NCBI GenBank assembly: GCA_030372335.1
Contig: JAUDCW010000016.1
Reading direction: 5' to 3' (one strand)
DNA from: JALCOL01 sp022649665
Lineage (GTDB): Bacteria > Bacillota > Bacilli > Lactobacillales > Enterococcaceae
DNA: 53,222 nucleotides
The notes beneath the pieces were generated by a model. The model was not told the origin of the DNA. It saw nothing but the letters and a program-made list of their open reading frames with translations, and searched no databases. Below are positions 35,332-43,720 of the stretch, one piece after another (position 1 is the stretch's first letter; every line of letters starts with the position of its first letter). The position numbers were made by a program, and so were the translations under genes.

Positions 35332-35514
35332 ATGAAATTGAAAGATCGTCTGAAAGAGATCTCGATCGATGTCTACAATTTAACGCATCATCAAAATATG
35401 AAGGTGAAGATCGGTATCGAGAAAAATCGCAAAGGCTTGCCGAAATTGGCGAAGAAAGTGACGTATGAACGCCCGACAGCCCATACAAAAAAATGGCATG
35501 CTAAGAACCGCTGA
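35332..35514 (+). CDS. Small basic protein of unknown function
   Basis: I do not recognise the family. 60 residues, strongly basic (many Lys and Arg, ending TKKWHAKNR), no membrane segment, no cysteines; the start KLKDRLKEISIDVYNL is amphipathic helix-like. The ATG has GAGAGGGGAT before it, and it is framed by a promoter and a clear terminator, so it is very likely expressed. RNA- or ribosome-binding would fit the charge but is a guess. It follows the repeat block. Confidence 0.65.
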   Translation: MKLKDRLKEISIDVYNLTHHQNMKVKIGIEKNRKGLPKLAKKVTYERPTAHTKKWHAKNR

Positions 35515-35549
35515 TTTTATTTTTGCAAAATATCAATAACAATCGAGTG

Positions 35550-35586
35550 AGCTGCATCCGGGAATATCCGGATACAGCTTTTTTTT
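35550..35586 (+). terminator. Terminator of the small basic protein gene
   Basis: AGCTGCATCCGG (35550-35561) pairs with CCGGATACAGCT (35568-35579) with one mismatch; T7 follows. Confidence 0.92.
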
Positions 35587-35656
35587 ATGCAGAGCCTGCA
35601 CTCCTACATTTTCGCAAAGAAAATCAAAAAGATATATCCGTTTCAGCAGCTGAATA

Positions 35657-35665
35657 TGATAAGAT
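35657..35665 (+). promoter_or_regulatory. Extended -10 promoter of the secreted protein gene
   Basis: TGA followed by TAAGAT (35660-35665); weak -35. Confidence 0.5.
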
Positions 35666-35701
35666 GAAAAGGGGGTAAATCAAAGGAGGGAAAGTTTTTT
35701 T

Positions 35702-36721
35702 ATGAAAGCGAAAAAAGGAATCATCTGGTTGTTGGGCATTTTGCTTATTTGCGGGGGCGGAGCAGTCTATGCTTATACAGCATCGGCAGTCCCGCAAAAT
35801 TCCGGAAAAAAAATCAAAGCGGAAAAAAGAAAAATCGATCAGCTGATGAAAGAAACCCAAGCGTTTTACGCTGAACGTGATTACGATCTATTGGCAGCGA
35901 ATACGGATACTGCGCATGCTGAAGATCTGCAAGCAAAATATGATGAACAGGAAAAACGATTGACGGCACTGAAAAACAGCGGCGTCAACGGTCAGGACTT
36001 CGATTATTTGAGGTCCAGCTGCAAAGCCGGCGAAACGCTTTTGAACGATGCGAAAGATAAAATCGAAATTCAGACGGCTGTCAATGCGCTTTTTGAAAGC
36101 GATACGAAGGCGCTGAATGGTCCTGAGATCGATCAGAGTCTGCCGCTCAGCAGTGCGGCCGATGCTGCAACGATCAATAAAATCTCTGAACAGGCCGCTG
36201 ATAAGTCTGCAAAATTCAAAAAAGCAGTCGGCAAACTTTTGAACGTGGCAAAACAAGGGGCCCCAGCTGCCGCTGCAAGTTCTTCAACTGAAAAGAGCAG
36301 CGGAAAAACCATAACCGATGCGGATACGGCCGCCCTTTCGATCGCGAAGCAGCTGCCGCAAGTCGGCGGCGCCGAAGGGTTGACGTACCTTGGCCAAAAC
36401 TCGAATGGTTCGTACAGCTTCCAATATCAAGCCGGCAGCACGGCAAACGGCACGACTATCAATCGAGTGACGATCTCGCAAAAAGGCCAGATCTTGGAAG
36501 ACGTCTACTTGAAGACCGCAGCTGCCCAAAATACGAACACCGTCAGTGCAAATGAAGCGGCAAACTTGGCAGCGGAGTATCACTATCAGCTCAATCAGCC
36601 GCATGCGAATCTGGCCGGGACTTCTTCGAACGGCAACGGCTATGATGTCCAGTTCATCGATCCCGATACACAGATCAGCTATTGGTATCACGTTTCGCCA
36701 AATGGGAATGTTTCAGGCTGA
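35702..36721 (+). CDS. Secreted or membrane-anchored protein of unknown function
   Basis: The 339 residues begin with a signal-anchor (about 5-28, GIIWLLGILLICGGGAVYAY). About 38-190 is helical and Lys/Asp/Ala-rich, with likely coiled coil, and a segment VNALFESDTKALNGPEIDQ that resembles lactobacillar proteins often named toxin Cry1Ac domain D-VI-related. From about 200 there are two beta-rich units that look like small PepSY-type domains (ADTAALSIAKQLPQV...and ANEAANLAAEYHYQL...), each with Gly/Asn turns. No catalytic motif is seen; there is no LPXTG. Likely a cell-surface protein; function unknown. AAAGGAGGG lies 11 bases before the ATG. Single-gene unit. Confidence 0.6.
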   Translation: MKAKKGIIWLLGILLICGGGAVYAYTASAVPQNSGKKIKAEKRKIDQLMKETQAFYAERDYDLLAANTDTAHAEDLQAKYDEQEKRLTALKNSGVNGQDFDYLRSSCKAGETLLNDAKDKIEIQTAVNALFESDTKALNGPEIDQSLPLSSAADAATINKISEQAADKSAKFKKAVGKLLNVAKQGAPAAAASSSTEKSSGKTITDADTAALSIAKQLPQVGGAEGLTYLGQNSNGSYSFQYQAGSTANGTTINRVTISQKGQILEDVYLKTAAAQNTNTVSANEAANLAAEYHYQLNQPHANLAGTSSNGNGYDVQFIDPDTQISYWYHVSPNGNVSG

Positions 36722-36731
36722 TGATTTTCAC

Positions 36732-36778
36732 AAAAAAAGAGTACGGCCAGGCAAAATTGCCTTACCGTGCTCTTTTTG
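36732..36778. terminator. Bidirectional terminator between the secreted protein and tetR
   Basis: AAAAAAGAGTACGG pairs with CCGTGCTCTTTTT around an inner GGCAA/TTGCC stem; A-run on one side and T-run on the other. Confidence 0.88.
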
Positions 36779-36785
36779 TCTGTAT

Positions 36786-37406
36786 TCAATTATTTTGCCG
36801 GTCGATCTCAAGACCCATCACGGTCAAGTGGCCGTTGCCGACCAGTTTGATCACTAGCTGTGCTAGGTGTTTCGGGGTCATATCCGAGTCAGTATGGATC
36901 CACCAGTGAAGCGTGCCGATGAAAATCGACGTCATATATTCGATGATAAAGTCGATCGGCACTTCGATCTCATTTTCGGTGATCCGCAGCTGGGCAAAGA
37001 TATTGGCATATTTTTCGGCGATCAGCTGTGCAAGACGTTGGCGCAAAAGCTCCAGCGAACTGCTCTGAGTCAGTGTCAGAAAAAATTCGCGGTTTTCATG
37101 GATATTTTGATAAATATTTGTCAGCACCCGCTCGATCCGCTTGACGCGGATCCGATTTTTTTCCATCAGCGGTGCCGCTTCGATAATATCCGAAAACGTA
37201 GTAAAGGCATATTCGAAGATCTGATCGTAAAGATCTTGTTTATCTTTATAATGAGCGTAAAAGGTCGCGCGGTTGATCATTGCCTGGCTGGCAATATCTT
37301 GGACGGTCACTTGGTCCAGCCCTTTTTCTTCGACGAGTTTGATAAACGCTTCCATGATCATCTTTTTGGTACGCAGCACGCGCAAATCAGTTTTCTTTTT
37401 TTTCAT
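36786..37406 (-). CDS. TetR/AcrR family transcriptional regulator
   Basis: DNA-binding repressor of the TetR class, 206 residues. The N-terminal helix-turn-helix is clear: IMEAFIKLVEEKGL, then VTVQDIASQAMINRATFYAHYKDKQDL cut into the usual DIA..A.....TFY.HY.DK pattern. The rest is a helical ligand and dimer domain with the IEYMTSIFIGTLHWWI end similar to the TetR_C_8 type. AAAGGAGC lies before ATG 37406; a longer frame to 37499 would run through the operator and is rejected. It is divergent from the activase gene, its probable target. Confidence 0.9.
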   Translation of the reverse strand: MKKKKTDLRVLRTKKMIMEAFIKLVEEKGLDQVTVQDIASQAMINRATFYAHYKDKQDLYDQIFEYAFTTFSDIIEAAPLMEKNRIRVKRIERVLTNIYQNIHENREFFLTLTQSSSLELLRQRLAQLIAEKYANIFAQLRITENEIEVPIDFIIEYMTSIFIGTLHWWIHTDSDMTPKHLAQLVIKLVGNGHLTVMGLEIDRQNN

Positions 37407-37459
37407 AAAAAAGCTCCTTTGAAGATTAGAATGATTCTTTAAACAAAATAACTTTCCAA

Positions 37460-37492
37460 ATAAACGACATTTTGATTTGATATGTTGTTTAT
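37460..37492. promoter_or_regulatory. Inverted repeat, probable TetR operator
   Basis: ATAAACGACAT (37460-37470) and ATGTTGTTTAT (37482-37492) are inverted copies with one mismatch around an 11-base AT spacer. It lies in the divergent region, 54 bases from the tetR start and 128 from the activase start, a usual place for autoregulation. Confidence 0.6.
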
Positions 37493-37620
37493 CCCACAAT
37501 TTTTGATTTTTGCTGATTGATATTTTTGTGATTTCTTTTTAAAATGAACAGTAGTATTATATCAGACAGTTAGTATCTTATTCAACATTGTGTTGCTTTA
37601 CATAAGTGGGAGGAAAACAA

Positions 37621-40600
37621 ATGACTTACCAAGCAGGAATCGACGTTGGCTCTACCACCGTGAAACTAGTGATTCTGGATGAACAGCAAACCCCGCTTTT
37701 TTCTAAATATGAACGGCATTTTTCTGACGTAAAAGAAGCGAGCCGCAAGATTTTGAAAGAGGCTCAAGCAGTTGTCGGCGATCATCCGCTCCAAATGATG
37801 ATCACCGGCTCAGGCGGGATGGGACTGGCAGAAACGCTTGCGATCCCTTTTGTCCAAGAAGTGATCGCCTGCACGCGGACCGTCGAGGAACTGATCCCGG
37901 AGACGGATGTCGTGATCGAGCTCGGCGGGGAAGACGCGAAGATCACTTTTTTTGACGGCGCGCTCGAACAACGCATGAACGGGACTTGTGCCGGCGGGAC
38001 TGGTGCTTTTATCGATCAAATGGCCTCGCTTCTAAAGACAGATGCCAATGGTGTCAATGAACTGGCTAAAAATTATCAGACGATCTATCCGATCGCCTCG
38101 CGCTGCGGAGTGTTTGCGAAAACCGATGTCCAGCCGCTGATCAATGAAGGGGCTGCCAAAGAAGATATCGCTGCCAGCATTTTTCAAGCGGTCGTCAATC
38201 AAACGATCGCCGGACTGGCGGCCGGCCGCAAGATCAAAGGAAAAGTCGCCTTTTTGGGCGGCCCGCTCTATTTCATGTCGGAGCTCCGTCAGCGTTTTAT
38301 TGAAACGCTCGATCTGGCGCCTGACGAAGTGATCTTTCCGGAAAATCCGCAATTGTTCGTTGCGCTTGGTGCAGCTTTTTATGCTGAAGAAGCTGCGGAA
38401 ACAACGCTCGGGACCTTGCTCAAAAATCTTTTGGAGAACAGCCAGGCGCACTTGACGCCGGCGGATACGTTGCCGCCGCTTTTTTCAAGCGATGCTGAGC
38501 TGGCAGAATTTCGCAAACGCCATAACGAAGCGCAAGTTGCCCGCAAGCCGCTCGCTGAGCACCACGGGGCTGCTTATTTAGGGATCGATGCCGGCTCGAC
38601 GACGACGAAAGTCTGCTTGATCGATGAAGCGGGCAATCTTTTGTTTGACTATTACGGCAATAACGAAGGACAGCCGCTGGAAACCACGATGGGCGTTTTA
38701 GCGAGTCTTTATGACGAGATGCCAAAAGACGTTTATATCGCCAAAACATGTGTCACCGGTTACGGGGAACAATTGATCAAACATGCACTCAAGATCGATC
38801 TGGGTGAAGTCGAAACGATGGCTCATTATAAAGCAGCCGAATTTTTCCAGCCGGGTGTCGATTTCATTTTAGATATCGGCGGACAGGACATGAAAGCCAT
38901 GACAATCAAGGGCGGCGCGCTGTCTTCGATCCAGTTGAATGAAGCCTGTTCTTCAGGCTGCGGTTCCTTTATCGAAACATTTGCGCAGTCGCTGAAATAT
39001 TCAGTCGAAGATTTCGCGGAAGCTGCACTCCATTCAGCGCATCCGGTCGATCTGGGATCGCGCTGCACGGTCTTCATGAACTCCAAAGTCAAACAAGTGC
39101 AAAAGGAAGGCGCGCAAGTCGGTGATATCTCGGCCGGGTTATCCTATTCTGTCATTAAAAATGCGATCTATAAAGTCATCAAGATCCGCCGCCCGGAAGA
39201 GCTGGGCGAGAAGATCGTCTGCCAAGGCGGCACATTTTACAATGAAGCGGTTCTGCGGGCTTTTGAGCTGGTCAGCGGCCGCGAAGTGGTCCGTCCTTCG
39301 ATCGCGGGTTTGATGGGAGCGTTCGGGGCAGCTCTGATCTCTTTAGATCATGCGGAACTGGGCGACACGACGACTCTTTTGGATCAAGACGAATTAGAGA
39401 ATTTCGACAGCGAAAAAGAATTCACTCATTGCGGAAAATGCGAAAATAATTGCATGCTGACAGTGACGATTTTTTCCGACGGCCGCAAATTCATTACCGG
39501 CAACCGCTGCGAACGCGGGGCGGATATCAAGATCGACAAGCAGAACCGCAAGATCAATCTGGTCGACTACAAATACAATCGCCTCTACAAATACCGTCCG
39601 CTTGCTAAAAACAAAGCGATCCGCGGCGAGATCGGGATCCCGCGGGTCCTGAATATGTATGAGAATTATCCGCTGTGGTTCACTTTCTTTACGGAACTGG
39701 GATTTCGGGTCGTTTTGAGTCCGCGGTCCAATAAAGATCTTTATGAACACGGGATGGATACGATCCCGAGCGATACCGCCTGCTATCCGGCGAAGATCAC
39801 GCATGGTCATATCCAAGCGTTGATCGACGAAGGCGTGCCACTGATTTTTTATCCGGGCGTTGTTTTTGAACGGATCGAATCTGCCGGCGCGGATAACCAT
39901 TTCAATTGTCCGATCGTGCAGAGCTATCCGGATGTTATCAAAAATAACGTCGATGATATCCGTGCCGGCAAAGTCGACTACCGCAATCCGTATATCAATT
40001 TGGCAGATGAAGTGTCGGTCGCACGCGTGCTGAGCGAAACGTTCGCTGATCTGGAGATCCCGCAAGAAGAGATCGCTAAGGCGCTTCATCACGGGTACAC
40101 GGAGCTGGACAGTTTCAAGGATAAGATCCGCAAAAAAGGCGAAGAGACGTTGGCACGGATCCAAGAAACCGGCCAGCGCGGGATCGTTTTGTCCGGCCGC
40201 CCGTATCATTTGGATCCTGAGATCAATCACGGGATCGCTGACGTGATCGTGCAGGAAGGCTTCCATGTTTTGACAGAAGACTCGATCTCGCATTTGGAAA
40301 ATGTCGGCGACTTGCGGGTCGTCAATCAATGGGTCTATCATTCACGGTTATATGCGGCGGCACGTGTCGTTGCAAAAATGAAGAATTTGGAACTGGTCCA
40401 GCTGAATTCGTTCGGCTGCGGCTTGGACGCCGTCACGACGGACCAAGTCGAAGAGATCATGGAACAATACGGCAAGATCTATACAGTCCTCAAGATCGAT
40501 GAAGGCTCGAATTTGGGCGCGATCCGGATCCGGCTGCGCTCGCTAAAAGCCGCGGTTGATGAACGGGCGAAAAAAGATTTCATACCGGCAAAGCGTTTTG

Positions 40601-41871
40601 ACGAACCGGCCAAGATCATTTTCACTAAAGAAATGCGGAAAAAACATACGCTTTTGATCCCGATGCTGAGCCCGATCCACCAAGACCGGCTGCTTGACAC
40701 CGCACTGAAAGCTTCCGGCTACAATGTCGTCAATCTGGCGACGATGGACCGGGAAGCCGTCAATGTCGGCTTAAAATTCGTCAATAACGATGCATGCTAT
40801 CCGGCGATCATCTCGATCGGCCAATTGATCGAGGCGCTCCAAAGCGGGAAGTATGATCCGCGCAATACCTCGGTCATGATGACTCAGACTGGCGGCGGCT
40901 GCCGGGCGACCAATTATATCCCGCTCCTGCGCAAAGCGCTCCAAGATGCCGGCTTCGGCAAGATCCCAGTCGTCAGCATTTCACTGGGCAACAAAGGAGT
41001 CGAACAAAACCCGGGATTCAAATTTACTTTGCCGCTGGCGAAACGTGCGGCTTTGGCATTTATCTACGGCGACTTGTTTGAGCGCGTCGTTTACCGGACG
41101 CGCCCGTACGAAGTAGAAAAGGGGGCTGTCGATCGCTTGCATGACAAGTGGCTCGAGCGGATCCAGCCGAGTATCAAAAAAGGTTCTTATACACAGTTTG
41201 TCCGCAACATGAAAAAAATCATCGCAGATTTTGATGCGATCCCGCTGCGCGACATTCAAAAGCCGAAAGTCGGCGTAGTCGGCGAGATCTTAGTAAAATA
41301 CTCGCCAACTGCTAATAATGACATCGTGCGTCTGCTGGAAGAAGAAGGCGCCGAGGCGGTCGTGCCGGACATCGTCGGCTTCATGAACTATTCGCTTTAC
41401 AATCAGATCTGGAAATATGAAAATCTGGGAATGCCGAAAAAGAGCAAAATGCTGGCCGAATTCGCGATCAAAATGATCGAACTGCTTGAAAAACCGATGG
41501 ATAATGCGCTGCGCGCTTCGAAGCGTTTCAACGGGATCCATTCGATCTATGAGCTGGCGGACGGGGCGAGCAAAGTGCTTTCGATCGGGAACCATACCGG
41601 TGAAGGCTGGTTTTTGACCGGTGAGATGATCGCGCTCCTGAAAGAAGATGTCCACAACATCGTCTGCATGCAGCCGTTTGGTTGCCTGCCGAATCACGTT
41701 GTCGGCAAAGGAGTGATCAAAGAATTGCGTCACCAATATCCAAAAGCAAATATTTCACCGATCGACTATGATCCGGGGGCTTCGCTAGTCAATCAGCTGA
41801 ACCGGATCCGCTTGATGATGGCGACCGCGAAAAAAGAATTGAAAGCATCCGAAATGCTGCTTGAGAAATAA
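37621..41871 (+). CDS. 2-hydroxyacyl-CoA dehydratase activase-like giant protein (two ASKHA ATPase domains plus DUF2229 and HgdB-like region)
   Basis: Related to archerases (HgdC/BadF type) that pump one electron into radical 2-hydroxyacyl-CoA dehydratases using ATP. The 1416-residue chain has two ATPase domains, each starting with a phosphate loop (GIDVGSTTVKL at 6 and GIDAGSTTTKV at about 322) and each with the cluster cysteines (C123 and C162; C443, C447 and C482). Then an extra cysteine set C604-X2-C607-X3-C611 with C630, the DUF2229 domain from about 658, and an HgdB-like C-terminal part with CYPA (about 1060) and CLPNHV (about 1357). Intact frame, so maintained. No HgdA/B dehydratase, CoA transferase or ferredoxin gene adjoins it. 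Start ATG 37621 follows GGGAGG. Function in lactic acid bacteria is unknown. Confidence 0.88.
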   Translation: MTYQAGIDVGSTTVKLVILDEQQTPLFSKYERHFSDVKEASRKILKEAQAVVGDHPLQMMITGSGGMGLAETLAIPFVQEVIACTRTVEELIPETDVVIELGGEDAKITFFDGALEQRMNGTCAGGTGAFIDQMASLLKTDANGVNELAKNYQTIYPIASRCGVFAKTDVQPLINEGAAKEDIAASIFQAVVNQTIAGLAAGRKIKGKVAFLGGPLYFMSELRQRFIETLDLAPDEVIFPENPQLFVALGAAFYAEEAAETTLGTLLKNLLENSQAHLTPADTLPPLFSSDAELAEFRKRHNEAQVARKPLAEHHGAAYLGIDAGSTTTKVCLIDEAGNLLFDYYGNNEGQPLETTMGVLASLYDEMPKDVYIAKTCVTGYGEQLIKHALKIDLGEVETMAHYKAAEFFQPGVDFILDIGGQDMKAMTIKGGALSSIQLNEACSSGCGSFIETFAQSLKYSVEDFAEAALHSAHPVDLGSRCTVFMNSKVKQVQKEGAQVGDISAGLSYSVIKNAIYKVIKIRRPEELGEKIVCQGGTFYNEAVLRAFELVSGREVVRPSIAGLMGAFGAALISLDHAELGDTTTLLDQDELENFDSEKEFTHCGKCENNCMLTVTIFSDGRKFITGNRCERGADIKIDKQNRKINLVDYKYNRLYKYRPLAKNKAIRGEIGIPRVLNMYENYPLWFTFFTELGFRVVLSPRSNKDLYEHGMDTIPSDTACYPAKITHGHIQALIDEGVPLIFYPGVVFERIESAGADNHFNCPIVQSYPDVIKNNVDDIRAGKVDYRNPYINLADEVSVARVLSETFADLEIPQEEIAKALHHGYTELDSFKDKIRKKGEETLARIQETGQRGIVLSGRPYHLDPEINHGIADVIVQEGFHVLTEDSISHLENVGDLRVVNQWVYHSRLYAAARVVAKMKNLELVQLNSFGCGLDAVTTDQVEEIMEQYGKIYTVLKIDEGSNLGAIRIRLRSLKAAVDERAKKDFIPAKRFDEPAKIIFTKEMRKKHTLLIPMLSPIHQDRLLDTALKASGYNVVNLATMDREAVNVGLKFVNNDACYPAIISIGQLIEALQSGKYDPRNTSVMMTQTGGGCRATNYIPLLRKALQDAGFGKIPVVSISLGNKGVEQNPGFKFTLPLAKRAALAFIYGDLFERVVYRTRPYEVEKGAVDRLHDKWLERIQPSIKKGSYTQFVRNMKKIIADFDAIPLRDIQKPKVGVVGEILVKYSPTANNDIVRLLEEEGAEAVVPDIVGFMNYSLYNQIWKYENLGMPKKSKMLAEFAIKMIELLEKPMDNALRASKRFNGIHSIYELADGASKVLSIGNHTGEGWFLTGEMIALLKEDVHNIVCMQPFGCLPNHVVGKGVIKELRHQYPKANISPIDYDPGASLVNQLNRIRLMMATAKKELKASEMLLEK

Positions 41872-41909
41872 AAAAATGGCCTTGAATCTGTCGATTCAGG
41901 CCATTTTTC
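41872..41909 (+). terminator. Terminator of the activase gene
   Basis: AAAAATGGCC-TTGAATC pairs with GATTCAGGCCATTTTT, four-base loop TGTC, one bulged T. Confidence 0.9.
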
Positions 41910-41913
41910 ATAA

Positions 41914-41942
41914 TTGAAATTATGGTATATACCAGTTATAAT
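41914..41942 (+). promoter_or_regulatory. Promoter of the GntR gene with a palindromic operator in the spacer
   Basis: TTGAAA (41914-41919), 17-base spacer, TATAAT (41937-41942). The spacer holds the perfect 12-base palindrome TGGTATATACCA (41923-41934), resembling operators of GntR/HutC-family regulators such as NagR, so binding would block RNA polymerase. Confidence 0.85.
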
Positions 41943-41965
41943 ATGGACGATAAGAGGTGAAAAAG

Positions 41966-42676
41966 ATGGCCGCGAATACGCCACCGATCTATATCCAGAT
42001 CCATGACCAATTAAAAAAACAAATCGCCGCCGGAATTTATAAAATCGGCGACCGTCTGCCTTCGGAGCGTGAGCTGAGTGTTCAATTCGGGGTCAGCCGC
42101 ATGACCTTGCGCCAAGCAGTTCAGCTGCTGGCAGATGAAGGGATCCTCGAGCGCAAAGTTGGCTCGGGAACATACATCGCTAATAAAAAAGTGCAGGAAA
42201 AGATGAGCGGCGTGACCAGTTTTACTGAGATCATGAAGGCTCAAGGAAAACATCCTTCGAGTCGGACGCTTTCCTACTATACGACCCTGCCCAGCTCAAG
42301 CGAACAAGAAGAGCTCCAGCTGGCACCGGATGAGACGATCCTCAAGATGGAGCGGATCCGCTATGCAGATGACGTTCCGATCTGTTTTGAAGTCGCGAGT
42401 CTGCCGGCTGCTCTTGTTCAGGGCTTTACGAAGCATGAGATCACGACCTCGCTTTACCACACGCTTGAAACGAAAGGAAAGCAAGAAATCAAACATGCCG
42501 AGCAGACGATCACAGCGCAGCTCGCCTCGGAGCAGACCGCGGATTATCTGCGAGTCAAGCGCGGCGACGCGATCCTAAAGCTGCGGCAAGTCAGCTATTT
42601 GAATAATGGCAAGCCGTTTGAATATGTTCGTACACAATATGCCGGCAACCGTTTTGAATTTTATCTGGAAAAATGA
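41966..42676 (+). CDS. GntR family (HutC/UTRA) transcriptional regulator
   Basis: The 236-residue protein has an N-terminal winged helix (PIYIQIHDQLKKQIAAGIY, LPSERELSVQFGVSRMTLRQA, VGSGTYIA) and a C-terminal UTRA ligand domain (from about 80: GVTSFTEIMKAQGKHP to the FEYVRTQYAGNRFEFYL end). Close in layout to NagR/YvoA, which sense amino-sugar phosphates, but specificity is not proven. ATG 41966 has AGAGGTGA upstream. No sugar genes adjoin it, so its regulon lies elsewhere; the palindrome in its promoter points to autoregulation. Its last 16 bases overlap the convergent yigZ. Confidence 0.9.
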   Translation: MAANTPPIYIQIHDQLKKQIAAGIYKIGDRLPSERELSVQFGVSRMTLRQAVQLLADEGILERKVGSGTYIANKKVQEKMSGVTSFTEIMKAQGKHPSSRTLSYYTTLPSSSEQEELQLAPDETILKMERIRYADDVPICFEVASLPAALVQGFTKHEITTSLYHTLETKGKQEIKHAEQTITAQLASEQTADYLRVKRGDAILKLRQVSYLNNGKPFEYVRTQYAGNRFEFYLEK

Positions 42677-43311
42677 TTTTTGACCGGGATCTCGCGGTAG
42701 CCTTTTTCACCGAGTGTGATTTGGACTTTGCCACTCAAAAGGTCAATGATCTTTGCACGAAAATCAGGGATCTCGGCTTCATCAATGCTCAAAACGTAAT
42801 CGATTTTTTCAGTGTAGCGCGTCTCTTTCAGCACGTCGGGAAACTCCGCGAGAAAATGTTCAAAAGTCCGCTGCTGCGAGTAGTCGATCGTGAGCAAAAG
42901 CTCCTGCTGCAGTTTTGCTTCGACGATCCCGAGCGTTTCAAGTGCGGTGCTCGTTGCGTTGCTGTAAGCGCGGATCAAACCGCCGGCCCCCAGCTTGATC
43001 CCGCCGAAGTAGCGGGTGACGACTGCTAAGACATCGACCAGCTGGTTTTTCCGCAATACTTCAAGGATCGGCATGCCGGCCGTTCCGCTCGGTTCGCCAT
43101 CATCGCTCGATCGCTGGACTTCGGCTTTTTTTCCTAAAATAAAGGCCGAACAATTATGGTTTGCGCGGTAATGCTCTTTTTTCAGCGCATGAATAGCTTC
43201 TTTTGCTTCTTCTTCCGTCTGCAGCCGCTTCAGCGTACAAAGAAAACGAGACTTTTTGATCTCGAGCTCGTGCTGGCCGTCTTTTGCCAGGGTAAAATAA
43301 TGATCGATCAA
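42661..43311 (-). CDS. yigZ: YigZ/IMPACT family protein (UPF0029)
   Basis: Conserved protein of unclear role, with a ribosomal-S5-like fold; the eukaryotic relative IMPACT regulates GCN2. The 216 residues show the family blocks KKSRFLCTLKRLQTEEEA, HNCSAFILG, SSDDGEPSGTAGMPIL and TRYFGGIKLGAGGLIRAYS, followed by a DUF1949-like C-terminal domain. It begins with TTG at 43311, about five bases after AAGGTG. It normally sits next to comFA in lactobacilli; here 1.5 kb of foreign-looking DNA separates them. It overlaps gntR tail to tail by 16 bases, with no terminator between. Confidence 0.93.
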   Translation of the reverse strand: MIDHYFTLAKDGQHELEIKKSRFLCTLKRLQTEEEAKEAIHALKKEHYRANHNCSAFILGKKAEVQRSSDDGEPSGTAGMPILEVLRKNQLVDVLAVVTRYFGGIKLGAGGLIRAYSNATSTALETLGIVEAKLQQELLLTIDYSQQRTFEHFLAEFPDVLKETRYTEKIDYVLSIDEAEIPDFRAKIIDLLSGKVQITLGEKGYREIPVKNHFSR

Positions 43312-43353
43312 TGCAGCACCTTCTCTCTATCTTGTAGTTTACCATAGTCTGCT

Positions 43354-43496
43354 GCCTTCACCGGTAAAAAGCAGTCCTACACCCACCAGTGCGCCAGCCA
43401 GTGTATTGACTTAGCAAGGACGCCTTACCGCCGTGCAGATGCGCGTCAGCCACCGATTATGTGAAAATACTGCGAAGCCATATTTAGTATGGGCCG
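43354..43496 (+). pseudogene. Decayed copy of an internal comFA fragment
   Basis: This 143-base stretch aligns to bases 45134-45279 inside the intact comFA with about 15 substitutions and one 3-base gap, near 90 percent identity; 13 of the 15 are transitions. The frame is broken: a Trp codon has become TAG. It lacks the start and the Walker A region and cannot be functional. The rest of the 43312-43720 gap has no gene. Confidence 0.92.
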
Positions 43497-43521
43497 CTGG
43501 TTCAAATCCAGCCGGGGCAGT
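43497..43521 (+). repeat. tRNA 3'-end fragment, one arm of an inverted repeat
   Basis: GCTGG-TTCAAAT-CCAGC is a perfect T-arm, followed by CGGGGCAG like an acceptor 3' strand. It begins right where the comFA fragment ends. The same 25 bases recur inverted at 44759-44783 with three differences. Confidence 0.8.
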
Positions 43522-43633
43522 TGTGATGCTGCGTTTTGATTTCGGATCCATTGGTGCAGATGTGCAGTCAGTAGCAGCGTATGGAATGACAGTTAAATAT
43601 AAATAATATCAGCAATGACACTTAAAAGAATGA

Positions 43634-43664
43634 CTGAACAAGAGTAGAAATACCTTTTGTTCAG
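43634..43664 (-). terminator. Possible terminator of the methyltransferase gene
   Basis: CTGAACAA (43634-43641) and TTGTTCAG (43657-43664) form a perfect 8-bp stem; on the minus strand a T-rich TCATTCTTTTAA follows. Confidence 0.45.
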
Positions 43665-43720
43665 CCGCTTTTGATGTCTATTAGAAGGATTAAAGCAGTA
43701 ACCAGCGCATGGAATTTGCC

